64,000 nt of DNA from Streptomyces lanatus (GTDB lineage: Bacteria; Actinomycetota; Actinomycetes; Streptomycetales; Streptomycetaceae): contig NZ_BNBM01000014.1 of NCBI RefSeq assembly GCF_014655715.1, positions 124,001 through 188,000 on the forward strand, given 5' to 3'. Positions 1-7,119 of this stretch are shown here, one piece after another. A model generated the notes under the pieces. It had not been told where the DNA came from, ran no database searches, and worked only from the letters and a program-made list of their open reading frames with translations. The translations under genes were made by a program, and so were the position numbers. Each line of letters begins with the position of its first letter. The first letter of the stretch is position 1.

Positions 1-121
1 GCGAGTACTCCGCACCCGCGCTGCGGATGGAGACGAAGGCGGAGGCCCACATCACGACGGTGAAGGCGGCGGCGCCGGCGGCGAGCAGGTCGGGACGGCG
101 GGCGGGCGAGGCGTTCATCAT
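1..121 (-). CDS. DMT/EamA-family exporter, N-terminal fragment (runs off the window)
   Basis: Only the first 40 or so codons are present, and the gene continues past base 1. The reverse strand reads a short basic start (MMNASPARRPD), then a hydrophobic helix with the WASAFVSIRS signature of the first transmembrane segment in EamA/DMT transporters. Family members have about 10 membrane helices and export small metabolites; the substrate cannot be told from this fragment. Two ATG codons lie side by side (119-121 and 116-118) and a GGAG lies just upstream, so the start could be either one. It is transcribed in the same direction as the ArsR gene behind it. Confidence 0.7.
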   Translation of the reverse strand, partial: MMNASPARRPDLLAAGAAAFTVVMWASAFVSIRSAGAEYS

Positions 122-203
122 GCTCCAGAGGTTAGGGAGAGGGAGATTCGGAAGCTCGCGGATTTCGGACGGCTCGTTCGGCGTCCGCGGGTGTGCGGGG
201 CGC

Positions 204-926
204 TCAGCGCAACGTCGCCGACTCGATGCCCAGCAGCTCGGCCAGGGCCCGCTCACCCGCCGCCGTCACCTTCACGGCCCGCTCCGACCCGATCCGCACG
301 CACCACTCCGCCTCCAGCGCATGCCGGCACAGGGCCGCGCCCGCGACGCCGGCCAGGTGGGGGCGGCGTTCCGTCCAGTCGAGGCAGGCGCGGGCCAGTG
401 GGCGGCGGCCGGTGCGGTCGAGGTGGATCCCGGTGCTGTCGAACCAGCCGATGCCGTCGTCCGTCAGGGCGAACCCCGTGTCCTGGCGCAGCAGCCCGCG
501 CGAGGTCAACGCGTCGGTGACCGCGATGCCGAGCCGCCCGGCGAGATGGTCGTAGCAGGTGCGGCCCCGCGCCATGGCGGACCCGGCGCTGGACTCCCGC
601 AGGTTCCGCGGCCGTACGGTGGCGCTCGGCGACACCTGGGCGGCCAGTTCCTCGACCAGTTGCGCGACCCGGGCGTCGGCCAGCCGGACGTACCGGTGCC
701 GTCCCTGCCGCTCCTCGGTGAGCAGTCCGCCCGCGACGAGCTTGCTCAGATGCTCGCTCAGCGTGGACGCGGCGACCCCGGCATGCCGCGCCAGCTCACC
801 GGCGGTCCACGCCCGCCCGTCGAGCAGCGCCAGCAGACAGGCCGCCCGGGTCTCGTCGGCGATGAGCGAGGCGAGCCGGGCCAGCTGGGGTGCCTGGGGG
901 TCCCTGGTGGTCATGCCTCCCAGCAT
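204..926 (-). CDS. ArsR-family winged-helix transcriptional regulator
   Basis: A 240-residue cytoplasmic regulator. Residues about 15-85 form an ArsR/SmtB winged helix with the recognition region AGVAASTLSEHLSKL and the wing GRHRYVRLAD. The remaining 150 residues are longer than in small metal sensors and carry no obvious CxC or His metal site, so it probably senses a non-metal ligand or works with the neighbouring exporter. ATG at 914 is an alternative start, but the GGGAGG there is only 1 base away. It lies 34 bp behind the TetR gene on the same strand, and the DMT exporter follows, which suggests a regulator-regulator-exporter transcription unit. Confidence 0.8.
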   Translation of the reverse strand: MLGGMTTRDPQAPQLARLASLIADETRAACLLALLDGRAWTAGELARHAGVAASTLSEHLSKLVAGGLLTEERQGRHRYVRLADARVAQLVEELAAQVSPSATVRPRNLRESSAGSAMARGRTCYDHLAGRLGIAVTDALTSRGLLRQDTGFALTDDGIGWFDSTGIHLDRTGRRPLARACLDWTERRPHLAGVAGAALCRHALEAEWCVRIGSERAVKVTAAGERALAELLGIESATLR

Positions 927-960
927 GGAGCACGGACACTTCGGTGGACGCCGAAGCGTG

Positions 961-1602
961 CTACGGGGTGCGCCCGACCTGCTCGTACTGCCGGGCCAGC
1001 CCGTCCAGCAGCGCCGTCAGCCCCGTCTCGAAGGCCCGCTCGTCGATCTTCTCCTGTTGCTCGGCGAGAAGGTGGGCCTGGCCGAGGTGCGGGTAGTCGG
1101 CGGGGTCGTACGCGCTCGCGTCGTCCACGAAACCCCCGGCGAACGAGCCGAGCGCCGAGCCCATGATGAAGTACCGCATCAGCGCGCCGATGGAGGTGGC
1201 CTGCGCCGGTGGCCAGCCCGCCGCCACCATCGCCCCGTAGACGGCGTCGGCGAGCCGCAGCGCGGCCGGACGGCGGCCAGGGCCGCGGGCGAGGACCGGG
1301 ACGATGTTGGGGTGGTCGCGCAGGGCCGCACGGTAGGAGACGGCCCAGTCGTGCAGCGCGGTCCGCCACTCCCGGCCGTCCTCGAACATCGACAGATCGA
1401 CCTGGGCGCTCACCGAGTCGGCGACGGCCTCCAGGATCTCGTCCTTGGTGCGGAAGTGGTTGTACAGCGACGGTCCGCTCACGCCCAGCTCGGCGGCGAG
1501 CCGGCGCGTGGAGACGGCCGACAGGCCCTCCGCGTCCACGAGTTCGCGGGCCGTCTCGACGATCCGGTCGTAGCTGAGCAGGGGCTTGCGCGGTCGGGCC
1601 AT
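961..1602 (-). CDS. TetR/AcrR-family regulator, divergent from an acyl-CoA dehydrogenase
   Basis: A 213-residue TetR-type repressor. The N-terminal helix-turn-helix (residues about 10-55) includes TRRLAAELGVSGPSLYNHF, and the C-terminal helical domain is of the TetR_C type. ATG 1602 gives the usual MARPRKP basic start; an in-frame ATG four codons upstream (MCAMARP) is less typical. It is divergent from the acyl-CoA dehydrogenase at 1695, and a 19-bp near-palindrome lies between them, so autorepression plus control of the dehydrogenase is the likely arrangement. The ligand is probably an acyl-CoA or related lipid, by inference from context only. Confidence 0.85.
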   Translation of the reverse strand: MARPRKPLLSYDRIVETARELVDAEGLSAVSTRRLAAELGVSGPSLYNHFRTKDEILEAVADSVSAQVDLSMFEDGREWRTALHDWAVSYRAALRDHPNIVPVLARGPGRRPAALRLADAVYGAMVAAGWPPAQATSIGALMRYFIMGSALGSFAGGFVDDASAYDPADYPHLGQAHLLAEQQEKIDERAFETGLTALLDGLARQYEQVGRTP

Positions 1603-1629
1603 GGCGCACATAGTAGGGCTGCCCAACGG

Positions 1630-1648
1630 AAACTAGCAGTGCTAATTT
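1630..1648. promoter_or_regulatory. Candidate TetR operator in the divergent promoter
   Basis: A dyad centred on base 1639 with core TAGCA-G-TGCTA (1634-1644) and flanks that pair over 19 bp with a single mismatch (1633/1645). It lies between the TetR start (1602) and the dehydrogenase start (1695), in an AT-rich patch. Spacing and symmetry are typical of a TetR-family autoregulatory operator. Confidence 0.6.
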
Positions 1649-1655
1649 AAATGTA

Positions 1656-1680
1656 CGGCTTTCAAGTGTGCGGCTTTCAA
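1656..1680 (+). repeat. Two direct copies of CGGCTTTCAA
   Basis: The 10-mer CGGCTTTCAA occurs at 1656-1665 and again at 1671-1680, a 15-bp period, immediately before the start codon of the acyl-CoA dehydrogenase. It may be a tandem protein-binding site or a small duplication in the leader. No Shine-Dalgarno stronger than GGGGTG is seen downstream of it. Confidence 0.5.
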
Positions 1681-1694
1681 TGGGGTGACTTTGC

Positions 1695-2846
1695 ATGAAC
1701 CTGGAGCTCAGCGAGGAGCAGACCGCCGTCCGCCGGCTCGCCCGGGACTTCGTGGACCGCGAGATCGCCCCGCACGTCGTCACCTGGGACCGGGAGGAGG
1801 AAGTGGACCGGTCCATCGTCAAGAAGCTCGGCGAGGTCGGCTTCCTGGGGCTGACGATCGACGAGGAGTACGGCGGCTCCGGCGGCGACCACCTCGCGTA
1901 CTGCCTGGTCACGGAGGAGCTGGGGCGCGGTGACTCCTCGGTGCGCGGGATCGTGTCGGTCTCCCTGGGCCTGGTCGCCAAGACCATCGCGGCGTGGGGG
2001 AGCGAGGAGCAGCGGCGCCGCTGGCTGCCGGGGCTCACCTCGGGCGAGCTGGTCGGCTGCTTCGGCCTCACCGAACCGGGCACCGGCTCCGACGCCGGCA
2101 ACCTCACCACGCGCGCGGTCCGGGACGGCGGCGACTACGTCCTCAACGGCACCAAGATGTTCATCACGAACGGCACGTGGGCGGACGTCGTCCTGCTCTT
2201 CGCCCGCTCCACCGACGCGCCCGGCCACAAGGGTGTGACCGCCTTCCTCGTCCCGACCGACACCCCCGGCCTGACCCGCCGCACCATCCACGGCAAGCTC
2301 GGCCTGCGCGGCCAGGCCACCGCCGAGCTGGTCCTCCAGGACGTGCGCGTGCCCGCGTCGGCCATGCTGGGGGAGGAGGGCAAGGGCTTCTCCGTCGCCA
2401 TGTCGGCCCTGGCCAAGGGACGGATGTCGGTCGCCGCGGGCTGCGTCGGCATAGCCCAGGCCGCACTGGACGCGGCGGTCCGTCACGCGGGCGAGCGCGA
2501 GCAGTTCGGCAAGCCGATCGCCCGCCACCAACTGGTCCAGGAACTCATCAGCGACATCGCCGTCGACGTGGACGCGGCACGGCTGCTGACCTGGCGGGTC
2601 GCCGACCTGATCGACCGCGGGCAGCCCTTCGCCGTCGAGTCCTCCAAGGCCAAGCTCTTCGCCTCGGAGGCCGCCGTACGCGCCGCCAACAACGCCCTCC
2701 AGGTCTTCGGCGGTTACGGCTACATCGACGAGTTCCCGGCGGGCAAGCTGCTGCGCGACGCCCGGGTGATGACCCTCTACGAGGGCACGAGCCAGATCCA
2801 GAAACTGCTCATCGGGCGGGCGCTGACGGGGGTTTCGGCGTTCTGA
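1695..2846 (+). CDS. Acyl-CoA dehydrogenase
   Basis: A 383-residue flavoprotein of the usual family length that introduces an alpha,beta double bond into acyl-CoA and passes electrons to ETF. Visible signatures are the flavin-binding CFGLTEPGTGSDAG (residues about 125-138), the MFITNGTWAD segment, and the C-terminal LRDARVMTLYEGTSQIQ, whose Glu is at the catalytic-base position used by short- and medium-chain enzymes. ATG 1695 starts directly with the N-terminal helix (MNLELSEEQ). It is divergent from a TetR gene with a palindromic operator between, so it is probably induced by its own substrate. Chain length or branched substrate cannot be decided. Confidence 0.92.
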   Translation: MNLELSEEQTAVRRLARDFVDREIAPHVVTWDREEEVDRSIVKKLGEVGFLGLTIDEEYGGSGGDHLAYCLVTEELGRGDSSVRGIVSVSLGLVAKTIAAWGSEEQRRRWLPGLTSGELVGCFGLTEPGTGSDAGNLTTRAVRDGGDYVLNGTKMFITNGTWADVVLLFARSTDAPGHKGVTAFLVPTDTPGLTRRTIHGKLGLRGQATAELVLQDVRVPASAMLGEEGKGFSVAMSALAKGRMSVAAGCVGIAQAALDAAVRHAGEREQFGKPIARHQLVQELISDIAVDVDAARLLTWRVADLIDRGQPFAVESSKAKLFASEAAVRAANNALQVFGGYGYIDEFPAGKLLRDARVMTLYEGTSQIQKLLIGRALTGVSAF

Positions 2847-2939
2847 GCCGTATTGTCGTCCGCCATAGACGAGACCTGAGTACCTGTCTGAGTACTTCGG
2901 CGGATGTGGCGGGTGCCACAATCGCCGACCCTGTTCCCC

Positions 2940-3185
2940 ATGAGTGACGCATCGGGCAAGCAGCAGAACACCGCCGCCTTCTACGGCCAGGCCGTGGCCT
3001 CCTTCGCGGTCGCCATGGCCGCGACCGCCATCGGCATCTTCAAGCTGAACGCCGACGCCTGGGTGCGTGCCTTCCTCGGCATCGCCGTTCTGTACCTCGT
3101 CACCTCCGCCTTCACCCTCGCCAAGGTGATCCGGGACCGGCAGGAGGCGACGGAGCGCGCGTACCACCCCTTCGAAAAGCTCTGA
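2940..3185 (+). CDS. YiaA/YiaB-family small inner-membrane protein
   Basis: An 81-residue protein with two predicted transmembrane helices (residues about 14-32 and 40-62) separated by a short polar turn, and a charged C-terminus rich in Arg and Glu. Size and pattern (FYGQAVASFAVAMAATAIGI ... WVRAFLGIAVLYLV) match the YiaA/YiaB two-helix family, whose function is unknown. The ATG at 2940 is chosen over an upstream frame extension because homologues begin with a short polar leader such as SDASGKQ. It stands alone between the dehydrogenase and a TetR gene. Confidence 0.8.
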   Translation: MSDASGKQQNTAAFYGQAVASFAVAMAATAIGIFKLNADAWVRAFLGIAVLYLVTSAFTLAKVIRDRQEATERAYHPFEKL

Positions 3186-3194
3186 CGGGCCACG

Positions 3195-3210
3195 CTAAGC
3201 GACCGCTCAC
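3195..3210. promoter_or_regulatory. Candidate operator of the TetR gene at 3259
   Basis: CTAAGCGACCGCTCAC is an imperfect dyad about 50 bp upstream of the TetR start codon. It matches the near-perfect palindrome upstream of the convergent MaoC gene (4402-4417) at 12 of 16 positions, so the pair looks like two binding sites for one regulator. Confidence 0.6.
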
Positions 3211-3258
3211 CTTGGGCGGTATGGTGGTTCCTCTGTCTTCGAGAGGGGCGAGTGAGCG

Positions 3259-3882
3259 ATGAGTACGGCGGAGGAGACGGCCGGCGGCGAGACGTCGGCC
3301 TGGGCCGAGGTCACCCCCGACGCGGCCCGGCGGCTGCTGATCGCCGCCGTGGAGGCCTTCGCCGAGCGCGGCTACCACGCCACGACGACCCGTGACATCG
3401 CGGGCCGCGCGGGCATGAGCCCGGCCGCGCTCTACATCCACTACAAGACCAAGGAAGAGCTGCTCCACCGCATCAGCAGGATCGGCCACGAGAAGGCCCT
3501 CGACATCCTGCGCACGGCGGCCCACCGCGAGGGCACCCCGGCCGAGCGGCTCGCCGACGCCGTGAGCTCCTTCGTGCGCTGGCACGCCGGGGGGCGCACC
3601 ACCGCGCGGGTCGTGCAGTACGAGCTGGACTCGCTCGGCCCGGACGCCCGCGCCGAGATCCTCGCGCTGCGGCGGCAGTGCGACGCCGAGGTGCGCGCGA
3701 TCATCCAGGACGGGGTGGCCGCCGGTGACTTCGACGTGCTGGACGTGAAGGGCACGACCCTCGCCGTCATGTCGCTGTGCATCGACGTGGCCCGCTGGTT
3801 CAACGTCGACGGCCCCTGGACGCCGGACGAGGTCGGCGCGCTGGACGCCGACCTCGTGCTGCGGATGGTGGGAGCGAAGTAG
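3259..3882 (+). CDS. TetR-family transcriptional regulator (probable lipid/acyl-CoA sensor)
   Basis: A 207-residue repressor with a clear TetR HTH at residues about 20-66 (EAFAERGYHATTTRDIAGRA, AALYIHYKTKEELL) and a C-terminal helical ligand domain of the kind seen in regulators of fatty-acid or steroid catabolism. ATG 3259 follows a purine-rich GAGAGGGG. It converges on the MaoC gene, and both promoters carry related dyads (3195-3210, 4402-4417), so it probably represses itself and the MaoC hydratase. The inducing ligand is not evident from sequence. Confidence 0.88.
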   Translation: MSTAEETAGGETSAWAEVTPDAARRLLIAAVEAFAERGYHATTTRDIAGRAGMSPAALYIHYKTKEELLHRISRIGHEKALDILRTAAHREGTPAERLADAVSSFVRWHAGGRTTARVVQYELDSLGPDARAEILALRRQCDAEVRAIIQDGVAAGDFDVLDVKGTTLAVMSLCIDVARWFNVDGPWTPDEVGALDADLVLRMVGAK

Positions 3883-3907
3883 GGCTCCGCCTGATCGGTC
3901 CCCTCTG

Positions 3908-4369
3908 CTACAGGTAGTAGCGCGAGACGGACTCGGCGACGCAGACCGGCTTGTCCCCGCCCTCGCGCTCCACCGTGAAGGCGACGGACACCTGCACGCC
4001 GCCCGCCACATCCTCGACGCCGGTGATGGCGGCGGTGGCGCGCAGTCGGGAGCCGACGGGCACCGGGGCGGGGAAACGCACCTTGTTCGTCCCGTAGTTG
4101 ACGCCCATCTTCACGCCCTCGACCGTGATGAGCTGGGGGCCGAAGAGCGGCAGCAGGGAGAGCGTGAGATACCCGTGGGCGATGGTGGTGCCGAAGGGTC
4201 CGGCGGCGGCCTTCTCGGGGTCGACATGGATCCACTGGTGATCACCGGTCGCGTCCGCGAACAGATCGATCCGCTTCTGGTCGACCTCCAGCCAGTCGGT
4301 GTACCCCAGCTGCTCGCCCACCGCCGACTTCAGGTCGTCGACGGAGGTGAAGATCCTCGGCTCTGCCAT
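3908..4369 (-). CDS. MaoC-family (R)-specific enoyl-CoA hydratase/dehydratase
   Basis: A 153-residue single hot-dog domain. The hydratase signature is present as DATGDHQWIHVDPEKAA followed by GTTIAHGYLTLSLL; the Asp and His in the first block are the catalytic dyad positions of MaoC hydratases. The product adds water to trans-2-enoyl-CoA. ATG 4369 (MAEPRIF) is preferred; upstream in-frame codons read through the operator. It is likely controlled by the convergent TetR gene through the palindrome just upstream. Confidence 0.9.
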   Translation of the reverse strand: MAEPRIFTSVDDLKSAVGEQLGYTDWLEVDQKRIDLFADATGDHQWIHVDPEKAAAGPFGTTIAHGYLTLSLLPLFGPQLITVEGVKMGVNYGTNKVRFPAPVPVGSRLRATAAITGVEDVAGGVQVSVAFTVEREGGDKPVCVAESVSRYYL

Positions 4370-4401
4370 GTCCCGGCCTCCCGCGTCACGTATGCCAATG
4401 T

Positions 4402-4417
4402 CTAAGCAACTGCTTAG
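4402..4417. promoter_or_regulatory. Palindromic operator upstream of the MaoC gene
   Basis: CTAAGCA-AC-TGCTTAG has 7-bp arms that pair perfectly around a central AC, 33 bp upstream of the MaoC start codon. A second short palindrome, TAGCATGCTA (4415-4424), overlaps its edge. The main dyad resembles the site before the convergent TetR gene. Confidence 0.7.
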
Positions 4418-4481
4418 CATGCTAGGTGCCGGGGTCTCTGTCAACGGACCCGGGCCGTGACGAGGTAGGTAGGTTTGGGGG

Positions 4482-4967
4482 GTGCCCCAGATCCCCGAGA
4501 AGATCCACGAGCTCACGGTCGGCCAGCTCTCCGCCCGGAGCGGCGCCGCCGTGTCCGCCCTGCACTTCTACGAGTCCAAGGGCCTGATCACCAGCCGCCG
4601 CACCGCCGGCAACCAGCGCCGCTACTCCCGTGACACCCTGCGCCGGGTCGCCTTCGTCCGGGCCGCCCAGCGCGTCGGCATCCCCCTGGCCACCATCCGT
4701 GACGCCCTCGCCGAACTCCCCGAGGAGCGGACCCCCACCCATGAGGACTGGGCCCGCCTGTCCGAGGCCTGGCGCTCCGAACTCGACGAACGCATCAAGC
4801 AACTGAACCGGCTCCGCGACCACTTGACCGACTGCATCGGTTGCGGGTGCCTGTCGTTGGACACCTGCGTGCTGTCCAACCCGGACGATGTGTTCGGCGA
4901 CCGGCTCACGGGGTCGCGGCTGATGGTGGAGCGAGGGGGCGGCGGGAGTCGGGGGCGGGGGGCCTAG
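4482..4967 (+). CDS. soxR: SoxR, [2Fe-2S] redox-sensing MerR-family activator
   Basis: A 161-residue MerR-type regulator. The N-terminal winged helix (TVGQLSARSGAAVSALHFYESKGL) is followed by a dimerisation helix and the four-cysteine cluster motif CIGCGCLSLDTC (residues about 119-130) that binds the redox-active [2Fe-2S] centre. In streptomycetes SoxR responds to redox-cycling compounds such as endogenous antibiotics. The start is GTG 4482. The C-terminal tail is Gly/Arg rich. No typical SoxR-regulated gene (monooxygenase or oxidoreductase) is adjacent, in keeping with a regulon located elsewhere. Confidence 0.95.
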   Translation: MPQIPEKIHELTVGQLSARSGAAVSALHFYESKGLITSRRTAGNQRRYSRDTLRRVAFVRAAQRVGIPLATIRDALAELPEERTPTHEDWARLSEAWRSELDERIKQLNRLRDHLTDCIGCGCLSLDTCVLSNPDDVFGDRLTGSRLMVERGGGGSRGRGA

Positions 4968-4979
4968 GGGCGGGCTCGG

Positions 4980-5045
4980 GGCTTGGGGCCGGACGGCGGC
5001 TGCGGGCGGGCGGGGGCTGGTCGCGCAGTTCCCCGCGCCCCTAGG
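4980..5045 (+). repeat. Short form of a dispersed Streptomyces intergenic repeat
   Basis: The segment downstream of soxR ends with GGCTGGTCGCGCAGTTCCCC followed by GCGCCCCTAGGG. The blocks GTCGCGC and CCCCGCGCCCCT recur at 13535-13605 around an extra GC-rich stem. I recall this as a very common non-coding repeat in Streptomyces chromosomes. The copy here lacks the central stem. The next 45 bp to the RNA ligase stop (5046-5088) are also GC-rich and repeat-like (CCACCCCC ... TGCCCCCG). Confidence 0.6.
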
Positions 5046-5088
5046 GACGTTGCAGTGCGGCCCACCCCCAGCTTGCGGTGCCCCCGCC

Positions 5089-6156
5089 TCACTCGTACTC
5101 CGTCCCACCCCTCCGCGTCAGATAAGCCGGGCTCACCGCCTTCGCGATCGCCCGTCCCCCGGTCACCGCGCTGTACCGCTCCGCGGCCGGCCGTATCACC
5201 ACGCCCTCCCGCAGATGCAGTTCCCGCCCGGACACCGTCTCCCGGCCGCTCGCGACCTCCAGCACCCGCTCGATGTCGAAGGGGCCCTCGAACAGCCTTG
5301 GCGCCAAGGGCAGTTCACCCTCCAGCACCTCCGCCGCGTCCAGCCATCGCACCCGGCCGTCGATCTCCGCGGACACGTCGAACGCGGCGTACCCCAGAGT
5401 CTCCCGCCGCCCGTCGGCGCCGTACGTCAGGTCCTGCACCCCCGCGCCGAACACCTCACCGAAGATCCCGACCCGTCGCGCCCCGAGCCGCTCGGCCAGC
5501 CGGGCCGCAATCTCGGCCACGCCGTGCCCCCGCACCGCGCGCCAGTACAGGTTCCGCGACTCCTCCCGCAGGGCCAGCGACTTCGAACCGAAGCCCTTGG
5601 AGGACACGAACACCCGGTCCTCGTCGGCGACATACGTCAGCAGGCACGCCGAACCGTGCAGCTTCTCCGTCAGCACCACCGGCTCGCCCGGCGTGAAGAT
5701 GTCCGGATACCGCTGGATGTTCTCGATGTCGACCCACGGCAGCAGATCCGGCGCCGACTCCACCTCACCGGACATCGTCGGCGGGATCGGCGGCACCCAC
5801 TTGGTGATCCCGAGCAGTTCGGCGAAGTCGGTCGCGTCCGCGGCCGCCCGCGTCAGATCCACGTCGGCCAGCGCCCTCGGCCGGCACACGATGCCCTGCG
5901 ACAGCTCACCGCGCAGACGCACCGCCTTGACCCGGTCGGCGCCGCTGCCCGCCAGTCGCCCGGTCAGCCCCAGCTCCTCGATCAGCCCGACCGGGAGGAC
6001 GGCCTGCTCGGGGATGTACACGGCGGCCTCGCCGGTGCGGTACATGCCCTTGGCGACGACGGCGCGGTACAGCCCCACCTGGGCCAGTTCCAGCGCGTCG
6101 GCGTTCGGATGTTCATGAACGGTCAGCACTTCGGCGGTGACGCGCAGCGTCGACAT
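5089..6156 (-). CDS. RNA ligase (ATP), Rnl5/DraRnl-like
   Basis: A 355-residue nucleotidyltransferase that would seal nicks or breaks in RNA. The N-terminal 110 or so residues form an OB-like module, as in the Deinococcus DraRnl group. The ligase domain carries motif I TEKLHGSACLL (Lys is the AMP-accepting residue), a motif III-like IFGEVFG, motif IV EGVVIRP and motif V IAKAVSP. All key lysines and glutamates are present, so the enzyme should be active. ATG 6156 is preceded by a GAAGGAGCG-type ribosome site. There is no toxin, PNKP or methylase partner next door, so this is not a bacterial Pnkp/Hen1 cassette. Confidence 0.88.
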   Translation of the reverse strand: MSTLRVTAEVLTVHEHPNADALELAQVGLYRAVVAKGMYRTGEAAVYIPEQAVLPVGLIEELGLTGRLAGSGADRVKAVRLRGELSQGIVCRPRALADVDLTRAAADATDFAELLGITKWVPPIPPTMSGEVESAPDLLPWVDIENIQRYPDIFTPGEPVVLTEKLHGSACLLTYVADEDRVFVSSKGFGSKSLALREESRNLYWRAVRGHGVAEIAARLAERLGARRVGIFGEVFGAGVQDLTYGADGRRETLGYAAFDVSAEIDGRVRWLDAAEVLEGELPLAPRLFEGPFDIERVLEVASGRETVSGRELHLREGVVIRPAAERYSAVTGGRAIAKAVSPAYLTRRGGTEYE

Positions 6157-6255
6157 GAGGGCGCTCCTTCAGGTCCTCGGTTCTCGTTTCATCGCCCCCA
6201 ACTGTCCGTACGAGAAAGGGATGGAGCGAGTGCATTTCCCCCTGCTATGGGCCTG

Positions 6256-7017
6256 CTACGGGCGCGACGCCCGGCCGTAGCCAGCCAGCGCCTCCGTCAC
6301 CAACTGGGCGTTGGACAGGGCCTGTTCACCATCCGGCAGGAGCAGTGTGTCCTCCAGGCCGATCCGCGTCGCCAGCCCCAGCCGCCCCGCCAGCCTCAGC
6401 ACCGGCCACGCGCCCCCGTCCTCCCCGTGCAGCAGCACCGGGCGGCCGAACGCCGGGCCCAGGGCGGTGAGCAGTGCGCGCGCGGTCGCCTCGGCCGTCT
6501 CCGCCGCGGTGTCCGTCACCTCCGCGAGCACACGCAGCACCCTCGGCCCCAGCGGTGACACGGCGAACCGCGCCGCCCCCTCCGTCCCGGACCAGATGCC
6601 CGCCTCCACGCCCACGCCCCGCTCCAGCAGCGCCGCCGCCAGGTCCTCGGCACCCGGCTCATGCCAGTTGACCGAGGCGTGGTCCGGCAGAACGGTCCAG
6701 CTCCTGACGCTCCCCCACGCTCGAACAGACTCGCGCGGGGGCACCCCCATCAGTCGCGCCCGCGGATCCGGCTCCGCCCACGCGCCCGTCGTCACACCGA
6801 CCGGCACCGACACCCGGGCCCGTATCGCCTCCAGCGTCGGCGCGAGCACGCGCGGCGACAGGCTGTCCTGGCCGCAGGGGGTCTTGGGGTGGACATGGAT
6901 GTCCGTGGCCCCGGCCGCGACGGCCTCGGCCGCGGCGTCGGCCAGCGCCTGTGGCGAGAGCGGCACCACCGCACCGTCGCCCGCCCCTCGGGGCCCGTTC
7001 AGACACACCTGGATCAT
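6256..7017 (-). CDS. BKACE-family beta-keto acid cleavage enzyme with an internal insertion
   Basis: A 253-residue TIM-barrel enzyme of the beta-keto acid cleavage family (acetyl-CoA plus a beta-keto acid gives acetoacetate plus a new CoA ester). The family markers VCLNGPRG, GATDIHVHPKTP and DHASVNWHEPGAEDLA are visible; the His residues of HVHPK and the Glu of NWHEPG belong to the metal and active-site set. Between ARL and WTVLPDHASVNW lie about 17 extra residues (MGVPPRESVRAWGSVRS) encoded by a GC-rich repeat at about 6701-6753. The insertion keeps the frame, but its effect on activity is unknown. The substrate is not determined. Confidence 0.85.
   Translation of the reverse strand: MIQVCLNGPRGAGDGAVVPLSPQALADAAAEAVAAGATDIHVHPKTPCGQDSLSPRVLAPTLEAIRARVSVPVGVTTGAWAEPDPRARLMGVPPRESVRAWGSVRSWTVLPDHASVNWHEPGAEDLAAALLERGVGVEAGIWSGTEGAARFAVSPLGPRVLRVLAEVTDTAAETAEATARALLTALGPAFGRPVLLHGEDGGAWPVLRLAGRLGLATRIGLEDTLLLPDGEQALSNAQLVTEALAGYGRASRP
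6701..6753. repeat. Dispersed GC-rich repeat inside the BKACE coding sequence
   Basis: On the plus strand this stretch has CTCCCCCACGCTCGA, a short spacer, then TCGCGCGGGGG and GGGGGCACCCCC, so it can fold as one imperfect and one short perfect hairpin. I recall sequence of this kind (GGGGGTGCCCCCGCGCG ... GCGTGGGGGAG) as a recurrent intergenic repeat in streptomycetes. Here it adds about 17 codons without a frameshift. Confidence 0.55.
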
Positions 7018-7119
7018 GTCTCGATGGTGCCAGTCACCACTGACAACGCCGGGGGGAGAAAAGTCGGCAAAGTGAGGTCAGCAAAGGGGGTGCGGCATCC
7101 CCGGCGCACCCCCGCCGTA

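Noticed and set aside
5089..6156. RNA-repair or phage-defence cassette around the RNA ligase
   Set aside because: No Pnkp, Hen1, RtcB, toxin or nuclease gene is next to it; the neighbours are SoxR and a metabolic enzyme.
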